A stretch of 64,000 bases of DNA from Chara braunii (GCA_003427395.1 BFEA01000711.1:102831-166830); one strand, 5' to 3'; shown: positions 50,181 through 60,720, counted from the first letter of the stretch. Numbers and translations are program-made. Notes: generated by a model from the letters alone, not told the origin.

Positions 50181-51177
50181 GAAGTTCATCACAACCCACG
50201 CCAAGGACATCAAAAGGGTGTTAGTGAAGCTAGAGGACGCAAATCTCGCAGTAAGTGGGACCAAAAGTAGGTAGGCAGTATCGTCCATTAAGATATTGGG
50301 CTATATCTGTGACAGGGACGGCAGACGGCCAGACCCGGCAAAGCTAGAGAAGCTTATGAACTGGATTACCCCGCTCCGACATATTACCGATATACGTCAG
50401 TTTTTAAGAGTAGTCAGATTCTGGAAGAATTTTATGAAGGGATACGCTGAAAAAGCAGAGCCGCTAAGAAAGCTACTGCGTAAAGGAATAAACTGGAATT
50501 GGGCAAGTGAGCAGGAAGATGCGGTAAGGACCTTGAAAGATGAGTTTAAGAAAGGAGGGCAGGTCCTTGGAGTTCCTTACTTCGAGGACGGAGAAAGGAG
50601 ACCTTTGATAGTAAGCACTGACGCGAGACCAGCATCTGTTGGCCGGGTTTTGGCTCAAAAAGACTATAATGGTAAGGAAAGGCCCCTCATGTTCGAAAGT
50701 AAAACACAGAACGTGACCGAAAGAAACTATTCTCAATTCAAGAGAGAGGTTCTTGGAGTGTTGCATTGCTTGAATGTCTTCAGCCATAATATTTAAAGAC
50801 GGAGATTCGTGTTGTGGGTCGACTCGACGGCGGTAGTTGAGGTATTATAAAATGATTTATCTTTGACAGACCCTTCGATAACTAGGTGGCTCATGCACAT
50901 AAGAATGTTCAACTATGTGGTTGAGCGAATATCTGGTACAAAGAACTCGGTGGCGGATGGCTTGTCACGGATCCGGTTAGAAGAAGGAGACTTGGGATCG
51001 CCTGGAGGGGTCAATAAGTTTCTACAGATGCACATAGGTTCATTAAAGATAGAGTCTAGTACTAATGGCGCCTCTCTGTTCTTAGGGAACCTCTATACTA
51101 GTAAGTACCACCGAATAGGGCAATATCTGATAGGGGAAATCGAAGTTGATGATAAGCTCAGGAAAGAAGCTCAATAG
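50181..51177 (+). pseudogene. RT thumb/tether and RNase H of retrotransposon 3
   Basis: 50,296-50,796 reads ILGYICDRDGRRPDPAKLEKL, RQFLRVVRFWKNFM and RNase H (STDARPASVGRVLAQ, KREVLGVLHCL). After stops it continues LWVDSTAVVEVL, TRWLMHIRMFNYVVERI and NSVADGLSRI (about 50,900-50,975). The last part (50,975-51,177) is a linker to integrase. Confidence 0.85.
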
Positions 51178-52000
51178 TATTGTCTCAAGGTCGGCTACCT
51201 CTTTAAGAGACCACCGATGAACGGTATGTCGATGAGAGTGGTTTGCGATGAGGGGGAGCAGAAAGAAATAATAGCGGAACTTTACGATGGGATCGTTGGA
51301 GGACACAGAGGAGTAAAAGGGACATTTGAGAAGGTCAAAAACCTTTATTGGTGGGATGGCTTATATAGAGATGTAGAATCCTGTTCTCTGACGTGCATGG
51401 AATGTCAGAAAAGAGTCGTAGTTAAATACAAAGAACCGTTGCTCCCTTCCTATCCGACTGCGATAGGGGAGAAAGTTCACGTGGACTTAGTCAAGATGCC
51501 CAAAGGTGAAGGAGGAAAGAATTATATCATGGATGTCAGGGACGACCTAACTGGGTTCGTAGAAGCATGGACGTTGAGTAAGAAGACAAAAAAAACGGTC
51601 AGCGAGTGTCTGACGGAATACATCGCTTGATACGGACGTATCGGGAAGATCGTCATGGACAGGGGGTCCGAGTTCATGGCTCAAGAACTTGCTCCAAAGA
51701 GCAGGAATCTGGGGGTCATTGTCCATGGCATACCACCCTCAGACTAACGCTCCTGTTGAGAGGGGACACCAATCTTTAGTGAATGTGCTCGCCAAATGGT
51801 GCGAGGGAAAAAAAAAGAAGTGGTCAAAGTATCTGAGATTTGCGGTCTAGGCAGATAACGTGACTGTTCGATCCACCACCAGGTACCCGCCCTACACCTT
51901 ATGGTTCGGGAGGCATTGCACTTCACCCATAGAATTTCATATGGACTACTGGACGAAAATTGACTGGGAAGAGGTGTCGAACAGGGAGTAGTTATTAAAC
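51178..52000 (+). pseudogene. Integrase of retrotransposon 3
   Basis: Zinc module GGHRGVKGTFEKVKNLYWWDG and TCMECQKR; the first His of H2C2 appears replaced by Tyr. The core reads KVHVDLVKMPKGEGG (first Asp), FVEAWTLSKKTK, IVMDRGSEFMAQEL (second Asp), then stops. The Glu region near 51,745 is damaged (PPSD, stop, RSC). Confidence 0.8.
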
Positions 52001-52042
52001 GCTAGGATTAGGCAAATAGCTGAAACACTCGAGGATAGCACC

Positions 52043-52324
52043 ATGGACGCTATAGAAAAACTGAAAGTCCAAAGGGGAAAGGATAAGGAAAGGGGGGATA
52101 AAAACCTTAGAGTTAGGCAGAAAGGAATACCTATTGGGAGTCTGGTCTTACTCTACGATTCTGCGTTGGAGAGGATGTGGACAAGGAAACTAGCAAACAG
52201 ATGGATGGGGTCCTACCATGTGATTAAAATATTAGAAGGCGGGGCGTACCTGTTTGAGGAGTTGGATGGGGCAAGATGGAAGGAGCCGGTGTCCGGGGCT
52301 CGTTTGAAAGTATTTAAAGAATGA
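52043..52324 (+). CDS. Integrase C-terminal domain (retrotransposon 3)
   Basis: A 93-residue frame: IPIGSLVLLYDSALE, KLANRWMGSYHVIKILEGGAY and WKEPVSGARLKVF are the conserved SH3-like GPY/F-type C-terminus of Ty3/gypsy integrase. The next frame (52,391-52,687) is Lys/Arg/Glu-rich and may be a C-terminal tail. No chromodomain is visible, in contrast to retrotransposon 1. Confidence 0.78.
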   Translation: MDAIEKLKVQRGKDKERGDKNLRVRQKGIPIGSLVLLYDSALERMWTRKLANRWMGSYHVIKILEGGAYLFEELDGARWKEPVSGARLKVFKE

Positions 52325-52390
52325 GGAGAAGTCCGTCATAAGGGAAAGGAGAAGGTTGAAGAGGGACCGGTAGAACCTTCAGAAGGGTCC

Positions 52391-52687
52391 TTGACAGAAT
52401 CCATGAAGGAGCTTGAGTTGTTCATCTATGAGAGAGAAGAAACTTCTAAGAGGCCTACAAGAAAAAAACGAGACAAAGTCTTAGGTGTCATAAACAGCCA
52501 GAGAAAAAACAAAAAGAAATCGAAACGAAAAATCTTAGAGTCTGCCAACCTAAGGCGAGAAATGAAACGCAAGGTTCGAAAGAGTGTTAAAAGCATGGTA
52601 GTCGTAGACAGATGGGGATGGATGTTGGGGCAAGAAGACACGACGGAAGGTCAAGAAACGATTAGGGGTCAAAAGGAAGATGATTAA
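52391..52687 (+). CDS. Basic tail ORF of retrotransposon 3
   Basis: A 98-residue frame, nearly one third Lys/Arg with Glu (KRPTRKKRDKVLGVI, RKNKKKSKRKILESANLRRE). Probably the polyprotein's C-terminal extension, or chance coding from a purine-rich region before the polypurine tract. Confidence 0.4.
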   Translation: MTESMKELELFIYEREETSKRPTRKKRDKVLGVINSQRKNKKKSKRKILESANLRREMKRKVRKSVKSMVVVDRWGWMLGQEDTTEGQETIRGQKEDD

Positions 52688-52851
52688 GAAAAAGCAGGAC
52701 AAGAAAAAGAAGCGAGAGAAAAAGACCCGACGAAAGCGGTGAGGACAACCTTGGGGTTGATTGGTAAAGATTAGGGCCCAACATTTCCTTTTTTTTTTCC
52801 TTGATACACCGAGATGGCTCGCCGGGGACTTCGAGAGCGCGGGGGGGCTGC

Positions 52852-53715
52852 TGTCGGGCGGCTCCAGCCTTACGCCGCCCTTTACTTCCTTGAAGATGAC
52901 TCTTGAAGAAAGCTGGATTCTGTTGCTTTACCTAGCGGGATTGCAGACAACATAAAAAGAATATAGTAGCAGATTCGAGCGACAAGTGTCGAGGCCGAAG
53001 TGTCGAGAAGAGGCGGGTCACGATTATGAGTGAACGTTCCTTTATGCGTGCCATTGAAGCATATCGATGACAAGGCACAATGGAATGACTACTACAAAGG
53101 AGGTGTCCGCGGCTCGGGATGAAGGATGAGAATGGGAGGGCTGGACTCACGCTAAGAGCCGGACAATGGACGAAACAATGTAGGGCGCCGGATCTTGGGA
53201 CGATCCTTCGGGTGGACTAAGCGGCAAAAAACACCAAAATTCAGCATGGTGTCGAAGTCGGTGAATAACACTACATGGGCGCGCTCAGGGCCATCATACT
53301 TAGGCAGTACGTGAGGCCTAAAGACGACGGCTGGCCTAAGGCTAGGAGAAGGACCTTTGGGGCCATGGAGTTACTAATTCTGGGTTCGAGCCCTGCGGAG
53401 TTCTATAAAACCGGCACCTTTTAGGTGGGGACCATTGGAGGACAGGGCCGGATCTAGGTTCGGAAGGAGGTCCGGTACCAGGGCGCTGTAAAAAGGCCAG
53501 TACCCGACAAAAAGACCCTTTTCGTTGAAAACCCTTCGGGGGCCCAAACAGGCCTGGGCTTAGGCTCGGGGAAGCCATGGTACCGGGGCGCTGCAACTTG
53601 TCCGCAGCCTTGGAGCGCACAAAGAGGCTGAGGACCCTGAGAGGAAGGCCAACAAAGTATATAAGCCCAACTGGACTCAAAGGCAGGACAATTCCGGGAT
53701 GCGAACTTCGGGGGC
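52852..53715 (+). repeat. 3' LTR of retrotransposon 3, truncated
   Basis: TGTCGGGCGGC start preceded by a G-rich, polypurine-like tract (GAGAGCGCGGGGGGG). It follows 38,097-39,063 closely except for a deletion of about 165 bp near 53,260, then stops where repeat B begins (53,717). Confidence 0.85.
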
Positions 53716-53795
53716 GCTGTCGAGCGCATCGGTCTTGCACCACACAAGGCAGCGCAGGACCCTCCCGACAATGTCACGCAGAAGTTGGTTTTAAC

Positions 53796-54766
53796 CAGGG
53801 TTGTCGAACGGGGGCCCCCGAGGGCAAAGCCGGGGTAGGGGTTTGACCCCCGGACGCCCGNNNNNNNNNNNNNNNNNNNNNNNNNNNNNNNNNNNNNNNN
53901 NNNNNNNNNNNNNNNNNNNNNNNNNNNNNNNNNNNNNNNNNNNNNNNNNNNNNNNNNNNNNNNNNNNNNNNNNNNNNNNNNNNNNNNNNNNNNNNNNNNN
54001 NNNNNNNNNNNNNNNNNNNNNNNNNNNNNNNNNNNNNNNNNNNNNNNNNNNNNNNNNNNNNNNNNNNNNNNNNNNNNNNNNNNNNNNNNNNNNNNNNNNN
54101 NNNNNNNNNNNNNNNNNNNNNNNNNNNNNNNNNNNNNNNNNNNNNNNNNNNNNNNNNNNNNNNNNNNNNNNNNNNNNNNNNNNNNNNNNNNNNNNNNNNN
54201 NNNNNNNNNNNNNNNNNNNNNNNNNNNNNNNNNNNNNNNNNNNNNNNNNNNNNNNNNNNNNNNNNNNNNNNNNNNNNNNNNNNNNNNNNNNNNNNNNNNN
54301 NNNNNNNNNNNNNNNNNNNNNNNNNNNNNNNNNNNNNNNNNNNNNNNNNNNNNNNNNNNNNNNNNNNNNNNNNNNNNNNNNNNNNNNNNNNNNNNNNNNN
54401 NNNNNNNNNNNNNNNNNNNNNNNNNNNNNNNNNNNNNNNNNNNNNNNNNNNNNNNNNNNNNNNNNNNNNNNNNNNNNNNNNNNNNNNNNNNNNNNNNNNN
54501 NNNNNNNNNNNNNNNNNNNNNNNNNNNNNNNNNNNNNNNNNNNNNNNNNNNNNNNNNNNNNNNNNNNNNNNNNNNNNNNNNNNNNNNNNNNNNNNNNNNN
54601 NNNNNNNNNNNNNNNNNNNNNNNNNNNNNNNNNNNNNNNNNNNNNNNNNNNNNNNNNNNNNNNNNNNNNNNNNNNNNNNNNNNNNNNNNNNNNNNNNNNN
54701 NNNNNNNNNCGACCCCGGCCCCCGGGACCCCCGTCGGGGCCCCGGGGCCGGGGCTCGACAACCCTG
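53796..54766. mobile_element. hAT-like terminal-inverted-repeat element (contains gap)
   Basis: Starts CAGGGTTGTCGA and ends TCGACAACCCTG, a perfect 12-bp terminal inverted repeat, with GC-rich GGGGGCCCCCG-type inner sequence on both sides. It is flanked by GTTTTAAC (53,788-53,795) and GTTTTAAT (54,767-54,774), an 8-bp target duplication with one mismatch. CAGGG-type ends and 8-bp duplications are the signature of hAT transposons. About 849 bp inside are N, so coding capacity is unknown. Confidence 0.78.
53861..54709. other. Assembly gap (849 N)
   Basis: N run inside the hAT-like element, where GC-rich inverted sequence probably defeated assembly. Confidence 1.
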
Positions 54767-55260
54767 GTTTTAATCCTTGTCGCAAATGCATATGGAGCTT
54801 CCGCAAGCCGCTCTAGCCGAGTGCGCCAGCCATACCTCTCGCAAGCCTCTAGGACAGGATATGGCCTATGCGAGGCACGACTTACCTCCACCTTACGAGA
54901 GTTGTCACCTCCCTTCGGTGGGCGTATCCCCGCCGATCTACCAGTCCACAGTACGAAAGCTAATCAGATGCAATCGCAGAGGTGGATCAGCCGAGGGTGT
55001 TTCTCGTACGATGTAGCATAGGGGGTACGCGGAGTATTACGCCTCTATCGCACTTGCACGTGAGCCTGCATCTTGAGGAGGCTGAGGTCCCAAGCGCGAC
55101 TCGTCGCCGGTCGACTAGGACGTATCCCACATGCCACGTGCACACGATTATAAAGAATATAAAAAAATAAAACCCACACACCCACACACGTACATATACA
55201 AATACAGAACGACACAGAACAAACAACGGGACAACGCTCCTAGTCCCTTAGTAGTCATCC

Positions 55261-56439
55261 CATAACTTTCTGACGCGGAAGTCAGATAGGCGTCACACGT
55301 GAGACTTTGTATAAAACCGCGCCAACGTAGGGTTAACTCATATCAACTAGCAATGCATGAATACGCAAGCAGTCACAATGATGGCGTACTATGTAGTGCC
55401 CATAATCAAGCGGTCCCTCTTGGATCTGAGTACCGCTTATGACGCTCAAGTGTCATACTTGAAGTATCGTGAAGGTTTGCCCCTTCACGATATTGCACGT
55501 CTGAAGGAATAGCTGTGTCACCGCCACGACACCTCTGACCTTTAGGCTGAGTGTCTCGGCAGGCAGGGCAAGTAGGCTCTGCGCGAGGGGGAGATCCCTT
55601 CCATGTAGAGTCTAGGACCCGGGATGTCCTGAACAAGGACTTCAAATCCGGGCCCAAGACCAACGTCCGACCAAGAAATCCCTTAAGAAGCATTCAACAA
55701 TAAAGTGAGATTTTCTTTCTCTTCTCAATCTCAACCCCTTTTTAACCTTTAAGCGTGGGCCCTCTCAGGCCACGCGAACACCCATCATAGGTACATACGT
55801 ATATATATGTAAAAAGGAATAAGTATGTGACGATCACTTCTCACAATCACAGTGGGACTCCTCACAGCCATATATATGTGTGTGATCGCAGATAGTCAAA
55901 TCCAAAATCCGAACCACAGAACATATCTGCAATCACATCAAAGAATCGACCAAAATTCAACGCACTACACGGAGTTAACTTCAACCAACCTTTCCCAGCC
56001 TTTGCCCAACCAACCATAATTAAATACTCACTACCTTTGTCAAATATTCATCCAATAAAAGTCATCGTGAAAAGCTTAATAAAATAATAAAAGTCACCAG
56101 AGCTAAAGCCTTTTAGGTTGAGTATTGGGGATGAATTGGAGTTGAGTCGTAGACCGACGAATCGGCAACCGACATGTTATCAGTGATAACAGAATGTGAT
56201 CCTTATAGGATCAAGCTGAACCTAGTCCTGATTTCAAATCAAACGTCCAAAAGGACCTGTAACACAAGACAGGTCAATCCCAAGCTAAATCTATGAGTCC
56301 AAATCGAGCGTAATCTCCATATCACGATCTCACCAAGAATCATTCTACTTAACTAATCCTAAGTCTACCCCTAATTCAGTGCCTAATGAAAAGGTAGATC
56401 TTTGGCAGAATTTCCTCTATGCAGAGTGGATTGCTAGAA
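55261..56439. other. AT-rich non-coding DNA
   Basis: No gene. Contains TATATATGTA-type microsatellite near 55,795-55,880 and a short hairpin (GTGATAACAGAATG / TTATAGGATC context, not conserved). No open frame with coding character. Confidence 0.4.
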
Positions 56440-57060
56440 TTACCACCTGTCAAAATGTAATCTAACTCCTCTAAAATAAGAAAATTTTGGAAGTGTTTCC
56501 CGTAAGAGAAGTGCCTTCTCATAATTTATAACAACTCAAATATGAACACAAAACAGACTCTAAATCTGTAAACTCAAAATTTGTCTAACTCCCGGAATTA
56601 GTAAAAATTTGGGCAGGACTTCCTTTAGTTATACTGAGTCAGATATGAACTCAGAAACAAGATATGAGTTCAATTAAGGCAAAATTTAACTAACTCCTTA
56701 TTTGTAGAAATTTCGGCAGCGCTTCCCGTAGACAAAGTGTTATTCCAAGATTTATACAAGGCTAATTTCATAATTTAAAATGACTTTGACTTCTCAAGGT
56801 CTAATTTTGTCTAACTCCCTGATTTTGCAAAAATTTGGGCAGCACTCCCTTTAGAAAAGGAGCTTCTCCAGATTTTTACTAAGTCAAAAAGTCAGAAAAA
56901 TTGGATCCTGAAAAATACAAAATCTGACTGACTTCTTGGTTTTATAGAAATTTTGGCAGCTCGTCCCGTAGAGAAAGTGGCTTACCAAAATTTATAGAAG
57001 ACCAAGTATAATAAATATCCCACAAAATGCAGAATTTGATCTAAGTAAAAATAAAGTTAG
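56440..57060 (+). repeat. About 117-bp tandem array with two alternating unit types and hairpins
   Basis: Five units start CTAACTCC... and carry AAATTTGGGCAGC or AAATTTCGGCAG, then TTCCCGTAGA-AAAGTG (type A: near 56,490, 56,722, 56,958) or CTCC-CTTTAGAAAAGGAG (type B: near 56,617, 56,848), i.e. A-B-A-B-A. In the last A unit AAATTTTGG (56,948) pairs perfectly with CCAAAATTT (56,985); the preceding A and B units pair there with one or two non-canonical pairs. No coding frame. Confidence 0.7.
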
Positions 57061-57291
57061 CCTAGAAAATGCAGAAATTTGAAACTAACTCCAACGACTT
57101 TAGCACATGGCTAGCAACTAAAACAACTACGTATCAAACTGAAACTCAGACTAAGTAGTGGTCGCACTCGGTCACATGCAGGTCAAACCATAAAGGTAAG
57201 TACTCTCACCATCCCAAGGTCAATTTATATAAGATAGTTCATGAATCCTCAAGTAATTCAACCCTTATACCCAACTTACATACGGCACAAT

Positions 57292-57909
57292 GCTAGACCT
57301 TTCGGCTTGGAAACAATGCCTAGCGTGCCTTAAGATATACACGAATAGGTTGCACTACTACTTCTCTCTTCTTTGAGCATCTGACTAGACCATTCGGCTT
57401 GGAAATAATGCCTAGCCGCCCTTAAATGTTTAATATCCAAATTTTAATAATTTTCTGACTTTGTTCTCAAAATAAAATGCAAATATGGGCAGGGGACTAA
57501 ACCATTCGGCTTGGAAGCAATGTTCAGCTTGCTCGGACTACTTCCAATTATATTGTGTAATTTCTCTTCTCTTCTTAGTGATATGGTTTAGTGTTGGACC
57601 ATTCGGCTTGGAAACAATGCCCAACAACCAGTTCACATGTAAATATAAGTAAAATACTTTCTTTTATACTTAGTTTATACTTATGTGCGTGGTTTTCAGG
57701 CTAAACCATTCAGCTTAGAAACAATGCTTGACCTTAGACAAAAATCCTGCCTCATAACAAAACAAGAACTTAAACCCTCCACATCAGGCAAACCCTCAGA
57801 AAATAAACATAGCAATCAGACCATTCAACTTAGAAACAATGCCTGGCCTTTCAGAAAATAGCCAAATAAACATAGCCCTGGACCATTCAACTTAGAAACA
57901 ATGCCCGGT
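57292..57909 (+). repeat. Array of seven hairpin repeats
   Basis: Seven copies at 57,292-57,324, 57,384-57,416, 57,496-57,528, 57,593-57,625, 57,699-57,733, 57,815-57,847 and 57,877-57,909. The core is ACCATTCGGCTTGGAAAC, or its AG/AA variants, followed by AATGC. CATT pairs with AATG, around a 12-nt loop. Outside this lies a variable stem: GCTAG/CTAGC, CTAG/CTAG, GTTGG/CCAAC, GGCTAA/TTGACC, CAG/CTG, CTGG/CCGG. Spacing is about 65-115 bp. There is no open frame of coding quality. Function unknown. Confidence 0.8.
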
Positions 57910-59535
57910 CCTCGGTTGACCCGGTCAAACGCATGCAGTCTGCCTTCCTCCCACCTTCTCCCAGTTCATCCCTTAGTCCGCTTTCAATCAAAATAAACAT
58001 GAAACTTAAGCTCCACTTTCATGCATTCGTTCCATTCAGTCTGATTAAGTCCTGAAAGAAAAAAAAAATCATAAGGACAACACATGCTTACATCACTCAA
58101 AATAAGGGGAGATATCCAAAACATGGGTGTATACAGATAGAAAAAGGATATACATGATAGTTCCCTGCCTCCCGAACCTCGCCTAGGTTCCGGTAGAGCT
58201 CCCGCAATTGGTGGGTGGACTCCCCAAAGAGTCTTGCTGCGGTCTTACGGGTTGCAATCCCGCCTGCCTCCTTCCTCTCAGAACAAGACTAGACTTAGAG
58301 TAAGAAGGACAAACGAAGATAGGTTAAGTCTCTCAAATATAAAGAGGGTGCTCTTAGACTCGCGCGAGAGGGCCTTGTTGCCTTGAATCTCCTGAGGGCC
58401 CCGCAATGGCGGCCAGATCGCAGCAGCTTGACCAAACCGAAGCCCAATAGTCAAACGTTGACCCCTTGACGACCTCCCAAGTGGCGGCAATACCCCCCCC
58501 CTTTGCTTTCAGCAAACTCCTGATCCCTCGTCGCCCTCCAACTTTGTCTCCACTCAATGACTAATGCAGCAAGACGTTCGTGGATCGAAGTAGGCAAAAC
58601 ATGCACCCTCTCAGCCAATTTCCAGCCTTAGCTTTTCAGAACTCGTACGTCCGACGATGCCAGCCCTTCGGCCTCAATGATAAGACCACGTCGATCTCCC
58701 TCCTATCATACAGGGAGGGCAGGATGAACCTTCCGCCACAATCCAGCCAGATGCATCACCAAGTCCCTCTGGGAACCGATATGCAGTACCTTACCACAAC
58801 AAAATGTGTAAATGGGAATGACTCTCCCACCAGAATGCGGGAGTATGCGTGGCCTTTCAGGTAGGAGACACAACCATTTCCAACACAAAGCCGTGATGAA
58901 TCCTCTGTTGGACTGCAGTCAGGTACATGCTTTCCAGATACGCGCGCAGTGAGAACGTGAGCAACTACTTCCCTCGGTAGGATGGACAATTTTGAATGCG
59001 TCTACAACCGAAAGCTGGCTAGATCCATCAAAATCTTGCTAACTTGTTTCCAAGGCGCAACCTCATCTCCCTATAGCGCAAAAGCTACCCTGTTTCTACG
59101 AATTGCAACCTCCGAAACGCATCCTCAGTCGCCCATTTTCATCTGCGAATTGCAACTTCCGAATCAAAATATATGCTATTGGATTCGCAACACTTTGAAA
59201 CCTCCGAAACGCATCCTCGCTCACCCGTTTTCATCAAGTAGCGGGCGGAATCAACGATTTTATTCTCCTACCTTCCTTACTCCTCGTCATCTCCGAGCAA
59301 CTCATCTTCTTACTAACTTTATTTCTACTAACCTAGCACAAAATCTAACCTCACCATCCAGCTCGCCCCACCCAAATCCCTCAGGATCACCTCTTTCCCC
59401 GTAAAAAACCATGAAGTATTGAGTGCGCTATCCTTCCTTCACTGTGCCTGAGCTCGCTACCCTGCCATCTCTACTGTCGAACGCACCCGGCCCAAATCTG
59501 CGCCCACGTTCGTTTTCACTTCCTTATCCTCCTTC
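57910..59535. other. No gene recognised
   Basis: Mixed AT-balanced sequence. A 94-codon frame at 58,580 and its minus-strand counterparts (58,706-58,989) show no recognisable domain. At 59,090-59,230 an about 115-bp segment (GAATTGCAACCTCCGAAACGCATCC...) is partly repeated. Confidence 0.4.
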
Positions 59536-59877
59536 GTCCCGGGCTGCGCCCGTTTCACTACTTCGTCTTCTTCTTCTTCACCTCGGCCATATTGGGCACA
59601 ATCTGTTGCCCAGATTCCCACGCCCAGGTTCCCTCTCTCTTTCCTTTTGTTATCCCCACTGCCTATCTCGTCCGCTGACGCTAACACCTGTCTCTTATAC
59701 ACATCTAGATGTGTATAAGAGACAGGTCCCGGGCTGCGCCCGTTTCACTACTTCGTCTTCTTCTTCTTCACCTCGGCCATATTGGGCACAATCTGTTGCC
59801 CAGATTCCCACGCCCAGGTTCCCTCTCTCTTTCCTTTTGTTATCCCCACTGCCTATCTCGTCCGCTGACGCTAACAC
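59536..59877. other. Assembly artefact: Nextera transposon-end adapter with duplicated flanks
   Basis: CTGTCTCTTATACACATCT followed directly by its reverse complement AGATGTGTATAAGAGACAG occupies 59,688-59,725. It is the Tn5/Nextera mosaic-end junction used in mate-pair libraries. The 152 bp before it (59,536-59,687) are repeated without visible change after it (59,726-59,877). The true genome should have one copy and no adapter. Frames spanning the region are unreliable. Confidence 0.97.
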
Positions 59878-60239
59878 AGAGTCTTGCAGTTTCTTCACCG
59901 TCGTTCTTTCCCTCGCACAACGTACCGCTCTCGACACCCTGGCCTCTCACTCCGTTATCCTCCAGACTCCCTCGCTCTTTGGCGCTCCGCTCTCCCTTCT
60001 ACTGGCACCTATAACCGACCGGTCCGCAGCTCCTGCCATTCGGACGGGAAGCTCTTGACGGAAAGTTGCTACCAAAACGTTCTGCCAATTTTAGCCGGGT
60101 GAATGTCGGCCGATTGGTAGCGGTGCGACCTCCCGAAATCCGACAAGGCGTTACCAATATCGCTGAGGCCTCCGCCACAACACCCCATACAAGTAGCATA
60201 TCGTAGCGCTGTTGATGTAGATTTTTGCGGCAGTAACAA
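59878..60239. other. No gene recognised
   Basis: CT-rich, then mixed sequence. The Pro/Ser/Leu-rich frame here is continuous only through the artefact upstream. Confidence 0.35.
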
Positions 60240-60720
60240 ATATTTAATGAGAACCTTAGAAGATCGAGACGGAGGACGGTCCCACAGGTGGGCCGCTACA
60301 ACGGCCTTCCCACAACCCCCGGGACACGGTACACTATCCCTTGCGGTCCCAATGGCATGCACACACTCCAACTTCTCACAACAGACCGTGGTTGGTGGAC
60401 AATGCACCCCTGGCAACCCCCGCCATCTCTAGCTGCAGCGCCACAAGCTCGCTTGGGACCCTCTCCAATTCGCTTCTACCTTTCGGGCTATCGACGCTCC
60501 CAAGTGGGAAGCGAGGGAAGCCACGACCGTGGACCCCACTACTCTCTCACACGTTGACCTCCCTGGTCCGTATTTCAAGACGGTCGGGGTAGGGGAATTC
60601 CGACAACACCCCGACACGCTGGAACCTGGACAGGCTTGCCAAAAGAGTCGCGGGTTCAAGCCCCTTGGCTACCGCGATTGCCACCCGTGGTCAGTGCTGC
60701 TCCCGACTTGCGAGGAGTCA
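60240..60720 (-). pseudogene. Degenerate LSU (25/28S) rRNA-like segment
   Basis: The minus strand holds GACCGTCTTGAAATACGGAC at about 60,570, one to two changes from the conserved LSU stretch CCGTCTTGAAACACGGACC. Further along it has GGAGTGTGTGCATGCCAT and GGGACCGCAAGGGATAGTGT, which parallel GAGCATGC...GGGACCCGAAAGATGGTGAAC in the right order and spacing. Intervening sequence is diverged, so this is a decayed fragment (or a diverged organellar copy), not a working gene. The plus strand also contains a GGGTTCAAGCCCC B-box-like word near 60,651. Confidence 0.5.

Larger units (their letters stand above)
38097..53715 (+). mobile_element. Retrotransposon 3: very large Athila-like Ty3/gypsy element, decayed
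   Basis: About 15.6 kb on the plus strand. A long 5' LTR begins TGTCGGGCGGC at 38,097. The primer site TGGCGCCGTTACTGGGGA at 41,552 is of the type used by the Athila/Tat group. About 4 kb of extra ORFs, then gag with a CCHC knuckle, protease, RT (VFLNDFS, compare the VF-DDFS form of Athila RTs), RNase H, integrase and its C-terminal domain follow. The 3' LTR (52,852-53,715) matches 38,097-39,063 and is then cut by repeat B. Dozens of stops and frameshifts show long inactivity. Confidence 0.85.
53717..55260 (+). repeat. LTR-like dispersed repeat B, copy 2 (with insertion)
   Basis: TGTCGAGCGCATCGG start, same order of motifs as 2,276-2,760, interrupted by the inverted-repeat element at 53,796-54,766. 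The shared motif CGGTCGACTAGGACG lies at about 55,110. It truncated the 3' LTR of retrotransposon 3, so it is the younger insertion or the product of recombination. Confidence 0.65.

Noticed and set aside
53454-55021. Frames of 350-450 residues across the N gap
   Set aside because: Mostly unknown bases; the flanking residues derive from the inverted repeats.
59423-60058. 211-residue Pro/Ser/Leu-rich protein
   Set aside because: Its frame passes through the sequencing adapter and a duplicated flank; the protein does not exist as read.
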